Shown: positions 33,429 to 43,202 of the stretch, in pieces
Position numbering within the stretch: the first letter of the stretch is position 1
Layout: every line of letters begins with the position of its first letter
NCBI GenBank assembly: GCA_031277615.1
Contig: JAITMC010000018.1
Coordinates: 152,865 to 216,864, forward strand
Direction: 5' to 3'
DNA length: 64,000 nt
Origin: Chryseobacterium sp.
Lineage (GTDB): Bacteria > Bacteroidota > Bacteroidia > Flavobacteriales > Weeksellaceae
The notes under the pieces: generated by a model
Database searches by the model: none
Told to the model about the DNA's origin: nothing
The model's input: only the letters and a program-made list of their open reading frames with translations
Made by a program: the position numbers and the translations under genes

Positions 33429-36362
33429 ATGAATAAGAGAGAATTTTTAAAAAGCTCAATGAGTTTGACATTGGGAGCTTTGTTTTTTCCTAAGCTATTA
33501 TTGTCAGGCAAAAATAGTGGTGAAAACCAACTGCATAATAATAGTACATCTCTGACTAATGATGGTATTTTCGGAATTCCTCTAATTAAAACCATTGATG
33601 CAAACAATATTTTTATACAAACCTATAGCTTTAATGTAAACGGAAGTTTTTTTAAAGGACTTTCAAAAAATTTATTTATACTCTGTCATGATCTTATTTT
33701 GAATGAAAATATTGAAATTATAGAAGGAAGAAATATTCATATTACATGTGTGAATTTGATTGCCAATAGGGATATTTCAATAGTTGCTAAAGGAACTGAT
33801 GGAGAGTCTGCTGCTAAGGAATTTAATGCACAGAAAACAGGAGAGAATGGTGCGGATGGTGACAACATAATTTCGTTATCCAATCCTTACAAGATCTCTG
33901 GTGGGCAGGGAGGGAATATAACAATTAACTACTCTTGTTTAAATTCCGATTACAAGATTATAATCAGTTCATTGGGAGGCTCTGGAGGAAAAGGTGAAGA
34001 TGGCGGAGATGGCTATATGGGTGAACGAGGAGATATTGGCGGAGATGCTCCTAGTGGTGGAATTCCTGAAAAGGGGAAAAACGGGAAAAATGGGGGAAAA
34101 GGAGGGAATGGAGCTATTGGGGGTAACGGAGGAGATGGCGGGAATTTAAAACTAAATAGGTTTGTAATAAAGCAGCCCGAAGATCCTCTTAATTGTGTAC
34201 AGGACTCTAGTTTTATTGTAAGCGCAGTTGGTGGTTTGGCAGGCGCAGGAGGAAACGGAGGTCAGGGTGGGGATGGAGGGCCGGGAGGAATAGGTGGCAG
34301 AGAGGGAGATTGGAATTTTCGTGGCCGAAATTCTGATCGGCAATATTGGGAGCTAGGCAACCGTCGGGCTGATGTTGGAAAACAAGGACTAAAAGGAAAT
34401 AATGGCAGCAAGGGTGTCAGTGGATCCGCAGGCAAAAATGGAAGTATACTGCGCAGGAAAATTACCATAAATGAACTAAGTGCTGATTTAACAATTCCGT
34501 ATCTAAAACTCTTAATGTTAAAAGCGGAAAGTCTTTACATTAATAATCATGCAGCAGAATCAGTACGTTTATTGATGCTGGTATCACAAGTAAATATAGA
34601 ATTATTAGACAACCCTGTCAATAATCTCTATGTTTCCCTATCCAAATTTTCGTTTAATGACAAGGATGAGATAACACAGCTCGTTCAGAAGGCTAATAAT
34701 TATTTGATGCGGATAGAGCTATCCCTTGACTATTGGGGGAAATCTTTAAATTACGTCCCGAGGATTAGGAAAGACTATCTGAAAAATGAGATAAGTGCCC
34801 TAATTCCGATGGCTATCTCATTTGAGCAAATGGTTAATCATTTTTATGGCAAAGAAATATTGAATACGCAAGATCTTGAGAATATAAAAGAAGTGCAGCA
34901 ATCTAACCAAAATTCACTGCTCAGATTAAATAGTGAATTTGCACAAAAAAAGCAATTTACCTTTTTTATCCTGCAAAATCAAATAAAGGAATTAAATGAA
35001 GATATTGAAAGGAGAATACAGATTTTGGAAAAAGCAGACAAAAAATTCAAAGATGCTATCAAAGCACAGAATAAAAAAAAATGTGGCTTTACGGAGGTAA
35101 TTAGTGCAGTGCAGGTTATTGTCTCAATTGGTACAGCAGCTTCTGGTCTTGGAGCAGGGCTAATGTCTTCTGTAAATGCAATAAAAACATTCAATGAGCT
35201 CAATGAGACAACCGAAAATACACTGAATGGTAAATGGGGAGTTGTAAAAGAAGTCCAAAAAATTGTGAAAGAAGCTTCAAATTCTTACCAGACTGCTACA
35301 AAAGCATTGGATAGTGTAGAAGAAAACTATTCAAAAATCTTTGCAAAACAAAAGGTTGACAATGCTGAAACTACTAAATTAATAGAATTGGAACTTCAGG
35401 ATTTTGAAAAATTGATGGACAGATACATTAATATGCCGGAGGCACGAGCATATAAAGCTGAAATGCGTCAATATGTGAACGCCGTAAATATAAGAAATCA
35501 AAAACGTCTTGATTATACGAATAATGTGCTTGAGCTTGATAAAATACGCATTGAAATTGATCTTTTGAAAGTTCAGCAGCAGAAACTTCTTACAAAGGAG
35601 TTTATTACTGCTTCTACGCAGGCGCCTGGCGAGTTGCAGCTTCTTATTCTAAATCAATATTATGCTACACGTGGACAAATAATAAGACTTATTTATCTGC
35701 TTGAAAAATCTTACGAATATTATAGTTTAAAATCAAATAAAATGTCATTTCTTGATTTATCAATTGCTTCCCTACAGGCAAATATAATTGATGGCAGATT
35801 AAGAGATATAGAAAATACAAATGCCTTGGGAAACGGTTTAAATTTATATCCTGATACTGCTAGAGTAACACTAACTAAAGAGAATTACCCATTAATTTTT
35901 ACAACCCTTAAAGATGAATCCGAAAATTATTCGTTTGATTTCTACATTTCTCCTGATGATGAAGGTTTCAAGGGAGAATATTCAGATATAAGAATTAAAA
36001 ATGTTCGTGTTTTTATGGATAAAGTTGTTTGTGCTACAGACAAACTTTCTATGAAGCTTACCCATATGGGAAACTCAATGATAATGGATGCTGAAGGAAA
36101 AACTTTTCAATTTATGCATGATAAGGTAGGGCTAACTCTTGACTATTTCTTCCAGAGACCTAAACAATTGGCTTATAATGGAGTTAGTTACATCGATAAT
36201 ATTACTGGCTCGTTTGAGGACTCTAAGGATGAATATTCGTTAATAAGTCCTTTTGCCAATTGGAAACTAACAATTAGAAAGGATGCAAATCCAGGTCTGA
36301 AACTTAATAAAGTAAAACGAATAGATATAGAATTTGATTTTTATGCAAGGCCCCGCGCTTAA
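33429..36362 (+). CDS. Large exported glycine-rich/coiled-coil protein
   Basis: 977 residues and clearly more AT-rich than the flanking chromosome. The N-terminus NKREFLKSSMSLTLGALFF looks like a Tat-type signal with KR in place of RR. Residues about 138-340 are a collagen-like, glycine-rich segment (GGSGGKGEDGGDGYMGERG). About 360-770 are helical and coiled-coil with one hydrophobic stretch near 555-580. About 800-977 form a beta-rich end (SPFANWKLTIRKDANPG) whose layout weakly recalls the C-terminus of TcA-type toxin subunits. It is probably a secreted or surface protein; a toxin role is only a suggestion. Confidence 0.7.
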   Translation: MNKREFLKSSMSLTLGALFFPKLLLSGKNSGENQLHNNSTSLTNDGIFGIPLIKTIDANNIFIQTYSFNVNGSFFKGLSKNLFILCHDLILNENIEIIEGRNIHITCVNLIANRDISIVAKGTDGESAAKEFNAQKTGENGADGDNIISLSNPYKISGGQGGNITINYSCLNSDYKIIISSLGGSGGKGEDGGDGYMGERGDIGGDAPSGGIPEKGKNGKNGGKGGNGAIGGNGGDGGNLKLNRFVIKQPEDPLNCVQDSSFIVSAVGGLAGAGGNGGQGGDGGPGGIGGREGDWNFRGRNSDRQYWELGNRRADVGKQGLKGNNGSKGVSGSAGKNGSILRRKITINELSADLTIPYLKLLMLKAESLYINNHAAESVRLLMLVSQVNIELLDNPVNNLYVSLSKFSFNDKDEITQLVQKANNYLMRIELSLDYWGKSLNYVPRIRKDYLKNEISALIPMAISFEQMVNHFYGKEILNTQDLENIKEVQQSNQNSLLRLNSEFAQKKQFTFFILQNQIKELNEDIERRIQILEKADKKFKDAIKAQNKKKCGFTEVISAVQVIVSIGTAASGLGAGLMSSVNAIKTFNELNETTENTLNGKWGVVKEVQKIVKEASNSYQTATKALDSVEENYSKIFAKQKVDNAETTKLIELELQDFEKLMDRYINMPEARAYKAEMRQYVNAVNIRNQKRLDYTNNVLELDKIRIEIDLLKVQQQKLLTKEFITASTQAPGELQLLILNQYYATRGQIIRLIYLLEKSYEYYSLKSNKMSFLDLSIASLQANIIDGRLRDIENTNALGNGLNLYPDTARVTLTKENYPLIFTTLKDESENYSFDFYISPDDEGFKGEYSDIRIKNVRVFMDKVVCATDKLSMKLTHMGNSMIMDAEGKTFQFMHDKVGLTLDYFFQRPKQLAYNGVSYIDNITGSFEDSKDEYSLISPFANWKLTIRKDANPGLKLNKVKRIDIEFDFYARPRA

Positions 36363-36456
36363 GTGAACTAAAATATTTTGAATGGTGATTGATTTGTAAT
36401 GTCTTAAATAAAAAACCAAAATTTACTAAGTCGGATTCGTACAAATTTTATATTAA

Positions 36457-36531
36457 TTAATTTACGAAGAGCATTATGGTTTAGCTGGGAAACATGATTT
36501 ACTATGGAAGGCTATGGGTTTGAAGTATTAA
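36457..36531 (+). pseudogene. Short open tail, possible remnant of a toxin-like C-terminus
   Basis: A 24-residue open tail (EEHYGLAGKHDLLWKAMGLK then stop) without an upstream frame. It reads like the end of a nuclease-type toxin domain, but it is too short to be sure. The rest of the 36363-36682 gap holds nothing I can identify. Confidence 0.2.
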
Positions 36532-36682
36532 ATAACGAGATTAAAGAATAATAAATTAAGTACTTTTTGTATAAATAGATGATGTATACATGTGAAAAAG
36601 TTGACATAAATTATAAAATTTTTATTTTAAAGCTGCAGAATGAATTAGGATTAAATGTAGCTTCTTAATTAAAAAAAAACTC

Positions 36683-37051
36683 TTATTGAGACTTCAAACC
36701 CAACTCTTTCCCCATAATCGCAAAAAAAAGATTTTGCAGCTGGTGTACATATTTTATTTCAATAGGGTACCTATTTCCCAGGTAAACGATCTCTGAAAAA
36801 TCTTCATTTTTGTTCCATAGCTGAAAACCGTCCAATTCAAAAATATTGATCATAGATTCGCTTTCCGGTATTGTTTTAAAACCTAGGTGAGTAATCCATC
36901 TTTCTGTTAAAGGAATAGGAATATAGAGGTCAGGATCTATATTGTTAATTGATATCCGGTCGCCCAGATCATAAAGCTCATATACATATTCTAAGTTTTC
37001 ATCTTTTTTATCATAGATGAAATTTCCCAGCCGTAATTCGTTTGTTTCCAT
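36683..37051 (-). CDS. Phage-associated Bacteroidota small protein (ELRLGN...HQLQNLFFA family)
   Basis: 122 residues. The start motif TNELRLGNFI, the middle IPIPLTERWITHLGF and the end YVHQLQNLFFAIMGKELGL are hallmarks of a small protein family common in Bacteroidota prophages and genomic islands. Function unknown. Its presence here as a single gene marks mobile-DNA history of the region. Confidence 0.75.
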   Translation of the reverse strand: METNELRLGNFIYDKKDENLEYVYELYDLGDRISINNIDPDLYIPIPLTERWITHLGFKTIPESESMINIFELDGFQLWNKNEDFSEIVYLGNRYPIEIKYVHQLQNLFFAIMGKELGLKSQ

Positions 37052-37310
37052 AGAAGTTTCAAATTTATAAAAAATAGATGGTATGAGATGATCTTTAAGA
37101 TTCGTTCAATAAAAAAACTGTAATTCAGCCAAAGTATACAAAGTTTCAATTCTTTGGATTGGTTTACTTTTTGTAAGTTTTCTATTGATATTTACCGTTT
37201 ACAGAACGGAGAAAATTTTTAAGAGTATCTGTGATGTTCTTTCAGTAGAATATAATCGTGGATGTAAACCTTCATGCAGACTACAAATTCAGACTTTAAA
37301 TATAATCAAT

Positions 37311-39572
37311 ATGGAAAATATAGAAATTACGAATGCCAGGCAAAATAATCTCAAAAATGTTTCCATAAAAATTCCAAAATATAAGATTGTCGTTTTTACC
37401 GGAGTATCGGGTTCGGGAAAATCCTCACTGGTTTTTGAAACGATTGGGGCAGAAGCCCAGCGGCAGATCAATGAGACCCAGAACAGCTTTATCAGAAACC
37501 GTCTGCAGCATTACGGTTTGCCGGATGTTGATAAAATTGAAAACCTGAATGTTCCTATTGTGATCAATCAGAAACGATTGGGTGGAAATGCCCGGTCAAC
37601 TGTTGGTACGGCTGCCGATATCTATGCATCGCTGAGGCTGCTGTTTTCAAGGATGGGAAGCCCTTTTGTAGGCTATTCAAATGTTTTTTCGTTTAATAAT
37701 TCCCAGGGAATGTGTCCCGAATGTGAAGGATTGGGCTTTGTACAGACGGTGAATGTAAATGCCCTGATTGATCAGGATAAGTCGCTGAATGAAGGCGCAA
37801 TCCGGTTTCCTACCTTTCAGCCTGGTGGATGGCGTTTAACGAGGTATACACAGTCCGGTTATTTTGAAAATGATAAAAAAATAAAGGATTTTACTACTAA
37901 GGAATGGGAGATATTGCTGTATTCCCCTGAGCACAAGCCTAAACATCCCGGGAAGGAATGGGGAAAGACTGTAAAATATGAAGGAATTATCCCCCGTATT
38001 GAAAAAGCTTTCCTTAAAAAAGACTCCAAGGAGAATATTCAGAGAAAAGAGGCCCTGAAAGATGTCGTGGTTACGAAAACATGCCCTGCCTGCCAGGGAA
38101 AGCGGCTGAATGAAAAGATCCTCTCATGTAAGATCAAAGGGAAAAGTATCGCAGACTGTACGGCACTTCCTGTTGATGAATTACTGGAATTTATCCGTTC
38201 ACTGGATTCTAAGGCTTATGAGGTTATTCTTCATGAACTTTCATTAAAATTGCAGAATATGGTAACCATCGGATTACAGTATCTGACACTGGACAGAACG
38301 ACCAATACACTGTCCGGAGGAGAATCCCAACGGATAAAAATGGTACGGAGCCTGGGAAACAGTCTGGTCGATCTTCTGTATATTTTTGATGAACCCAGCA
38401 TTGGCCTTCATCCCAAAGATCTGGAAAATATCATATCCATCATTAAACAGATCAGAGATAAAGGAAATTCCGTATTAATCGTCGAGCACGATCCTGATTT
38501 GATTAAAATGGCCGACCAGATTATAGACATTGGGCCTGGTTCAGGAAGAAACGGAGGCGAGGTGATTTATCAGGGAACCTTTGAAAACTTAAAATTCTCC
38601 GAAGGAAAAACAGGTTTGTACTTTGCAGAAAAACCCGATATTAAGCATAGTTTCAGAGAAGCTGAAGGTTATCTGGAAATCCACAATGCTGATCTGCATA
38701 ACCTTAAAAATATCAGTCTCAAGATTCCTGCCGGGATAATGACGGTGGTAACAGGAGTGGCAGGATCCGGAAAAAGTACATTGATCAATCGTGTTTTGCC
38801 GGATTTGTATCCTGATGTCACCGTTATAGATCAATCCCTGTCTGCGACAAGTGCCCGCTCCAATCTGCTGACTTATCTGGGAATATCAGATACGGTAAGG
38901 AAGCTTTTTGCCCAGTCCAACCATGTTTCAGATAAGCTCTTCAGCAGAAACAGTGAAGGTGCATGCCCTAACTGCAAAGGCCTGGGGGTGGAAAAAATAG
39001 ATCTCGCCTTTATGGATGATATTGAGCAGCCTTGTGAAGTCTGTAACGGATCAGGATTTAATCCGGATGTATTACAATATACTTACCAGAGAAAGACAAT
39101 TGCAGAAGTAATGGATATGACGGTCTCCGAAGCCATTGATTTTTTTAAAGAAGCATCTGTGCTCAGAAATTTTGATCTGCTCCGGCAATTGGGACTGGAT
39201 TATCTGACGTTAGGACAAAGACTGGATAGCTTTTCAGGAGGAGAAAGGCAGCGCCTGAAACTCACCAGAGAACTGAAAAGCACCAACCAGATCATTGTTC
39301 TCGACGAGCCCACCACAGGGCTGCATCCAAGTGATACCCGGAAGCTGCTTACTTTTTTTAACCATCTTGTTGATCAGGGCAATACGCTGATTGTCATCGA
39401 GCACAATCTGGATGTCATCACACAGGCCGACTGGATCATTGATATTGGTCCTGGCGCAGGAAAATACGGAGGTGAGATTGTATTTGAAGGAACACCAGAA
39501 GCCTTATTAAATCATCAATCGTCATATACAGCAGTGTTTCTCCGAAAACATATACAATATAATAAAGCATAA
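37311..39572 (+). CDS. Short UvrA-like ABC ATPase lacking the UvrB-binding domain
   Basis: 753 residues from the ATG at 37311; an upstream in-frame ATG adds 42 residues unlike the family. It has two ABC modules: Walker [10 protein letters not shown] near 33 and GVAGSGKST near 485, with signatures LSGGESQR and FSGGERQR. Zinc fingers are seen at [24 protein letters not shown] and CEVCNGSG. Compared with canonical UvrA (about 940 residues), the segment between the first Walker A and the NPRSTVGT-like motif is short, so the first zinc hook and the UvrB-binding domain are missing. Such UvrA2/DrrC-like proteins are linked to drug tolerance or non-canonical DNA binding, not to full excision repair. 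Confidence 0.85.
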   Translation: MENIEITNARQNNLKNVSIKIPKYKIVVFTGVSGSGKSSLVFETIGAEAQRQINETQNSFIRNRLQHYGLPDVDKIENLNVPIVINQKRLGGNARSTVGTAADIYASLRLLFSRMGSPFVGYSNVFSFNNSQGMCPECEGLGFVQTVNVNALIDQDKSLNEGAIRFPTFQPGGWRLTRYTQSGYFENDKKIKDFTTKEWEILLYSPEHKPKHPGKEWGKTVKYEGIIPRIEKAFLKKDSKENIQRKEALKDVVVTKTCPACQGKRLNEKILSCKIKGKSIADCTALPVDELLEFIRSLDSKAYEVILHELSLKLQNMVTIGLQYLTLDRTTNTLSGGESQRIKMVRSLGNSLVDLLYIFDEPSIGLHPKDLENIISIIKQIRDKGNSVLIVEHDPDLIKMADQIIDIGPGSGRNGGEVIYQGTFENLKFSEGKTGLYFAEKPDIKHSFREAEGYLEIHNADLHNLKNISLKIPAGIMTVVTGVAGSGKSTLINRVLPDLYPDVTVIDQSLSATSARSNLLTYLGISDTVRKLFAQSNHVSDKLFSRNSEGACPNCKGLGVEKIDLAFMDDIEQPCEVCNGSGFNPDVLQYTYQRKTIAEVMDMTVSEAIDFFKEASVLRNFDLLRQLGLDYLTLGQRLDSFSGGERQRLKLTRELKSTNQIIVLDEPTTGLHPSDTRKLLTFFNHLVDQGNTLIVIEHNLDVITQADWIIDIGPGAGKYGGEIVFEGTPEALLNHQSSYTAVFLRKHIQYNKA

Positions 39573-39618
39573 AAATGATTAATTGATTGGTTACTATAAA
39601 CGCACAATCACAGTACTT

Positions 39619-40962
39619 TTAAATCACAGGATTCAAATAATATCTCACTAAACCAAACAGAATACTTATCAGGACAAGATACAGCATGTTGAGCTTAAAT
39701 CTGTAAAGCAGTACTATTGAAATAAGGATCCAGAATAAGTATATCCAATTGATGCTCAATGCAGAAGACATATTGTCATTCAATAAAATTTCTTCTCCAA
39801 GGTAACAGGCCAGATTCATGATAACGCCCACTACCGCAGCTGTAATTAATGATAATACACTTTGAATCAGTTTGTTTTCCTGGGATTTTTCTATCAGTGG
39901 GGCACCCATAAAAATGAGCATAAAGTTGGGAAGGAATGTGAAATACGAGGCCGTGAGTAAGCCTGTTAAACCCATGACCAGAGAACCTCCGAAATGATTG
40001 TAACCTGCCATAAATCCAATATAAGCGAGGACTACAACCAATGGCCCCGGTGTGGTCTCGGCCAACGCAAAGCCATCTATCATTTGAGCCTTATTGAGCC
40101 ACATGAGTTGATGGGTTACCAGATTGGCAACATAAGGAATGACCGTATACGACCCGCCAATGGTAAAAAAAGCAGCTTTGGTAAATAACAGGGAAGAATC
40201 CTGCCAGAACGTCGGGTCAATTAAAAAATAGGATACATACAAAAACGGGAGCAGCCATAAAGCCAAAAAAACAAGAAACTGCAGGATAATTTTTTTGATG
40301 GATGTTTTTGGAACCGGCTGAGTACTGTTTACATAATATAAACTTTCCTGAATAAGGCTGTCTGCTTTACTTTTCTGACTTTTTGAGACCAAAAGCTGAG
40401 GGGAAACCAGATGGATGGCAACCCCCGAAACGATAATCCCCAACAAAATATAAGGCATCGGAATGTGAGCAAAATAGGATAATAAAAAAGCCAGTGCCGC
40501 AACCAGAAAATAGATCGGCGTCAACAGAGCTTTCTTACCCACTTTCCAGGTGGCATATAAAATAATAGCCAGAACTGCCGGCTTCAATCCATTAAAAATA
40601 GACGTTAAGACCGGTGTATTTCCGTAAACAGCATACGTTAAACTCAATCCCGCTAAAATGCAGATCGAAGGAAGAATAAAAAATAAACCGGATATAATCC
40701 CACCTTTTATTCCATGAAGTTTCCAGCCGATATAAATGGCCAGCTGATGAGCTTCGGGGCCCGGTAAAACCATGCAGGCATTTAAAGCATGATAGAATTT
40801 ACTGTTGCTGATCCATTTCTTTTTTTCAACGAGAAATGAATGCATAATGGTAATATGGCCGGTTGTCCCTCCAAAGCTGATCCATCCCAGGATGAACCAA
40901 AACTTTGCAGCTTCTGAAAAAGAGGGTTTCTGTACTTTTTTTTCTTGTATAACGTCTTGCAT
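39619..40962 (-). CDS. chrA: Chromate transporter (two-domain CHR family)
   Basis: 447 residues and about ten or more membrane segments in two homologous halves. The CHR signature appears in both: FGGTTGHITIMH and MVLPGPEAHQLAIYIGW in the first, FTIGGSYTVIPYV and ETTPGPLVVVLAYIGFMAG in the second. It exports chromate in characterised members; the true substrate in this host could differ. Convergent with the UvrA-like gene. Confidence 0.9.
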   Translation of the reverse strand: MQDVIQEKKVQKPSFSEAAKFWFILGWISFGGTTGHITIMHSFLVEKKKWISNSKFYHALNACMVLPGPEAHQLAIYIGWKLHGIKGGIISGLFFILPSICILAGLSLTYAVYGNTPVLTSIFNGLKPAVLAIILYATWKVGKKALLTPIYFLVAALAFLLSYFAHIPMPYILLGIIVSGVAIHLVSPQLLVSKSQKSKADSLIQESLYYVNSTQPVPKTSIKKIILQFLVFLALWLLPFLYVSYFLIDPTFWQDSSLLFTKAAFFTIGGSYTVIPYVANLVTHQLMWLNKAQMIDGFALAETTPGPLVVVLAYIGFMAGYNHFGGSLVMGLTGLLTASYFTFLPNFMLIFMGAPLIEKSQENKLIQSVLSLITAAVVGVIMNLACYLGEEILLNDNMSSALSINWIYLFWILISIVLLYRFKLNMLYLVLISILFGLVRYYLNPVI

Positions 40963-41233
40963 TACTCTTTAAATTCAGGGAACATCATAATGACCTAAAA
41001 ATTAATTTTTCATGAGATGGCTAATCCGGAGAATCTTGACTGAAATATCTGGAAAGAGAACTCAAATATACGAATTTTACAGGTTTTAAAGAGAATAAAT
41101 CGAGACTTATTTAGCGGATAATTCCGGTTTTTGAATGATCTGTTCATGCTTTAAAAAATAGAATTTTCAATTCACAAACATTTCTCTGTAGTTGCAAAAT
41201 TTTTCTTTTGATCATTTTATATTTCAACAAAAT

Positions 41234-42034
41234 TTACCCTGCTTTTACATTCTGCTCCAGGTTTTTCAGAAAGTGGGTAGGAGAGGTGTTATATTTTTCC
41301 TGAAACTTCTTGGAGAAACTTTGGGCGGTATTGAATCCGGTCATACCGGCCATTCCCTGAATACTTTTATACCGCAGTTTAGGATGCTTCTGCCATAGTT
41401 CTACGGCATGGTTTAATCTTAAATCATTAAGGTAAGATGCAAAATTCTGTTGCTTATAATGATTGATGACCTTTGATAAATAGGAAGTATTGGTTCCGCA
41501 TTCTTTGGCCAGATTGGCAAGAGAGGCACTTTTGTCAAGATACTTTTTTTCCTTTTCAAAAATGATAAGAGCATTAAGAATACTTTCTACAATCAAAGGA
41601 TTGATCTCTGTAAGCTCAAAAATATTCATTTCTTTCTTCAGTTCCGTTTCTGCCCTCTGAACCCTGCTTTGAATATCCTGTCTGTTGACCTCCCTGAGGT
41701 ACAGGCTTTTATAATAGCTGTTTTGCAGATGAACCGAGGAAACCAGGTGCATAAGGCCCGCAATCATAATCAGGATAATGATGATCGTTACGGAATACAG
41801 CCTCTTTTCATGGCTGTGTAATTTCAGCAGCGTGGAAGTCTCTTTACCGGTTACCTCCAAATCATTTTTTCCTGCGATCTGAGTTCCAGGCTTAAGTTTC
41901 GGAGGATCTGTAAAATGATAAGTTGTGGTATCGAGCTTATGTCTCAAAACGGTATATACAATATCAAAAGGCCGGTAGGTAAAGCTTTGAAAAGCCATTA
42001 CGCTTAAAAGCAAAACAGATGTTAAAAGTCTCAT
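41234..42034 (-). CDS. Membrane-anchored AraC-type regulator
   Basis: 266 residues: a signal-like N-terminus, about 65 exported residues, one membrane helix (about 74-96), a coiled coil, and an AraC-type DNA-binding domain (about 155-260; SLANLAKECGTNTSYLSKVI and MAGMTGFNTAQSFSKKF). Related flavobacterial proteins carry long TPR sensors before the helix. Here the sensor is nearly absent, so it is short for the group. It is divergent from the RHS-toxin operon, and regulation of that operon is plausible but unproven. Confidence 0.82.
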   Translation of the reverse strand: MRLLTSVLLLSVMAFQSFTYRPFDIVYTVLRHKLDTTTYHFTDPPKLKPGTQIAGKNDLEVTGKETSTLLKLHSHEKRLYSVTIIIILIMIAGLMHLVSSVHLQNSYYKSLYLREVNRQDIQSRVQRAETELKKEMNIFELTEINPLIVESILNALIIFEKEKKYLDKSASLANLAKECGTNTSYLSKVINHYKQQNFASYLNDLRLNHAVELWQKHPKLRYKSIQGMAGMTGFNTAQSFSKKFQEKYNTSPTHFLKNLEQNVKAG

Positions 42035-42344
42035 GGTGTTGAATTAGTTATGATAAATGTACAAAATAGATTTTATCTGACAAGGATTTGATTTTTAATT
42101 ATTTGTGAACTTTTGTCATCCCCTTTTTACTTATAATTTTTATGTTTTTACAGTCTTTATTTATCAATTAACCTGTAAAACTAGGGACCGGATTTGTATT
42201 ATAAGTAGGGATTGCTATAGATTTATTTACTCAGAGAGCTTAATGATTTTTACTGATCGGTTGAAAACAAATCAGTGAGAAATAAAAAACTTCTCTGTAA
42301 AAAAATAAAAAACAATAACATACAAACTCAAAACAATTAGAATC

Positions 42345-43202
42345 ATGAAAAAATGTTTACTCGTGCTATCTGCTATTGCCTTGTCATTTAGCTATACTCA
42401 GGCACAAACCTGGAACCTTACCGGAAACGCAGGAACAACTCCCGGAACCGATTTTCTCGGAACAACGGATAACCAGCCTTTGACGCTTAGAACCAATAAT
42501 ACGAACAGAATACAGATTACTCCTGAAGGAAGAATAGGGATAGGTGGGGCACCAGCCAATGATATTGAATTAAGATTGACCGGCCGGACCCAGGTGGTAT
42601 CCAATACAAACGGAGATGCCCTTGGAGTGTTTAATGAGGGCGAAAACCTGAATTCGGGCATAGATTTATTATTTCTCAGGTATGCTAAATATCAACCTAA
42701 TAATCCTGGGGTAATGACAGTGTCAGGATTCACAAGTCCCAGCGTCTATGAAGCTTTTTTTACTTTGAGAGCAAACGGAAAATTAGCGCTGGGGACTATA
42801 AATTTTCAGAGCTGTCCGGATTGTTCCCAATACCGGTTATTTGTAAAGGACGGAATCAGAACAGAGAAAGTAAAAGTAGATATTGCTTCTGCCAATGGCT
42901 GGGCCGACTATGTTTTTAAACCGGATTACAAACTGATGCCATTATCCGAAGTGGAAAAGCATATCCAAAACAAAGGTCATCTTCCGAACATCCCGTCAGC
43001 AGACGAAATTGTAAAAACCGGAATTGATTTGGGACAAATGGACGCCAAACTGTTGGAAAAAATAGAAGAACTCACCCTGTATTCTATAGAGCAAAACAAA
43101 AAGCTTCAGCATGAAGAAGACAGGAACAAAACGCAGCAGGCATTGATTGATAATTTGTTACAAAGAATTACAGCCCTTGAAAACCATAATGAAAAAAGAT
43201 GA
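42345..43202 (+). CDS. Exported tail-fibre/endosialidase-like protein
   Basis: 285 residues with a Sec signal (cleavage near TQAQ). The body has the repeated short motifs of Bacteroidota tail-fibre-type proteins (LTLRTNNTNRIQITPEGRIG). It ends with the common segment DYVFKPDYKLMPLSEVEKHI plus HLPNIPSADEI and a coiled coil. Proteins of this type are secreted or surface-exposed; function is unclear. Its stop overlaps the protease start. The 310-base gap before it (42035-42344) is AT-rich and contains no recognised element beyond presumed divergent promoters. Confidence 0.72.
   Translation: MKKCLLVLSAIALSFSYTQAQTWNLTGNAGTTPGTDFLGTTDNQPLTLRTNNTNRIQITPEGRIGIGGAPANDIELRLTGRTQVVSNTNGDALGVFNEGENLNSGIDLLFLRYAKYQPNNPGVMTVSGFTSPSVYEAFFTLRANGKLALGTINFQSCPDCSQYRLFVKDGIRTEKVKVDIASANGWADYVFKPDYKLMPLSEVEKHIQNKGHLPNIPSADEIVKTGIDLGQMDAKLLEKIEELTLYSIEQNKKLQHEEDRNKTQQALIDNLLQRITALENHNEKR

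Noticed and set aside
37185-37310. Upstream ATG extending the UvrA-like protein by 42 residues
   Set aside because: The added residues are unlike the family, and the AT-rich stretch looks like promoter and leader sequence.
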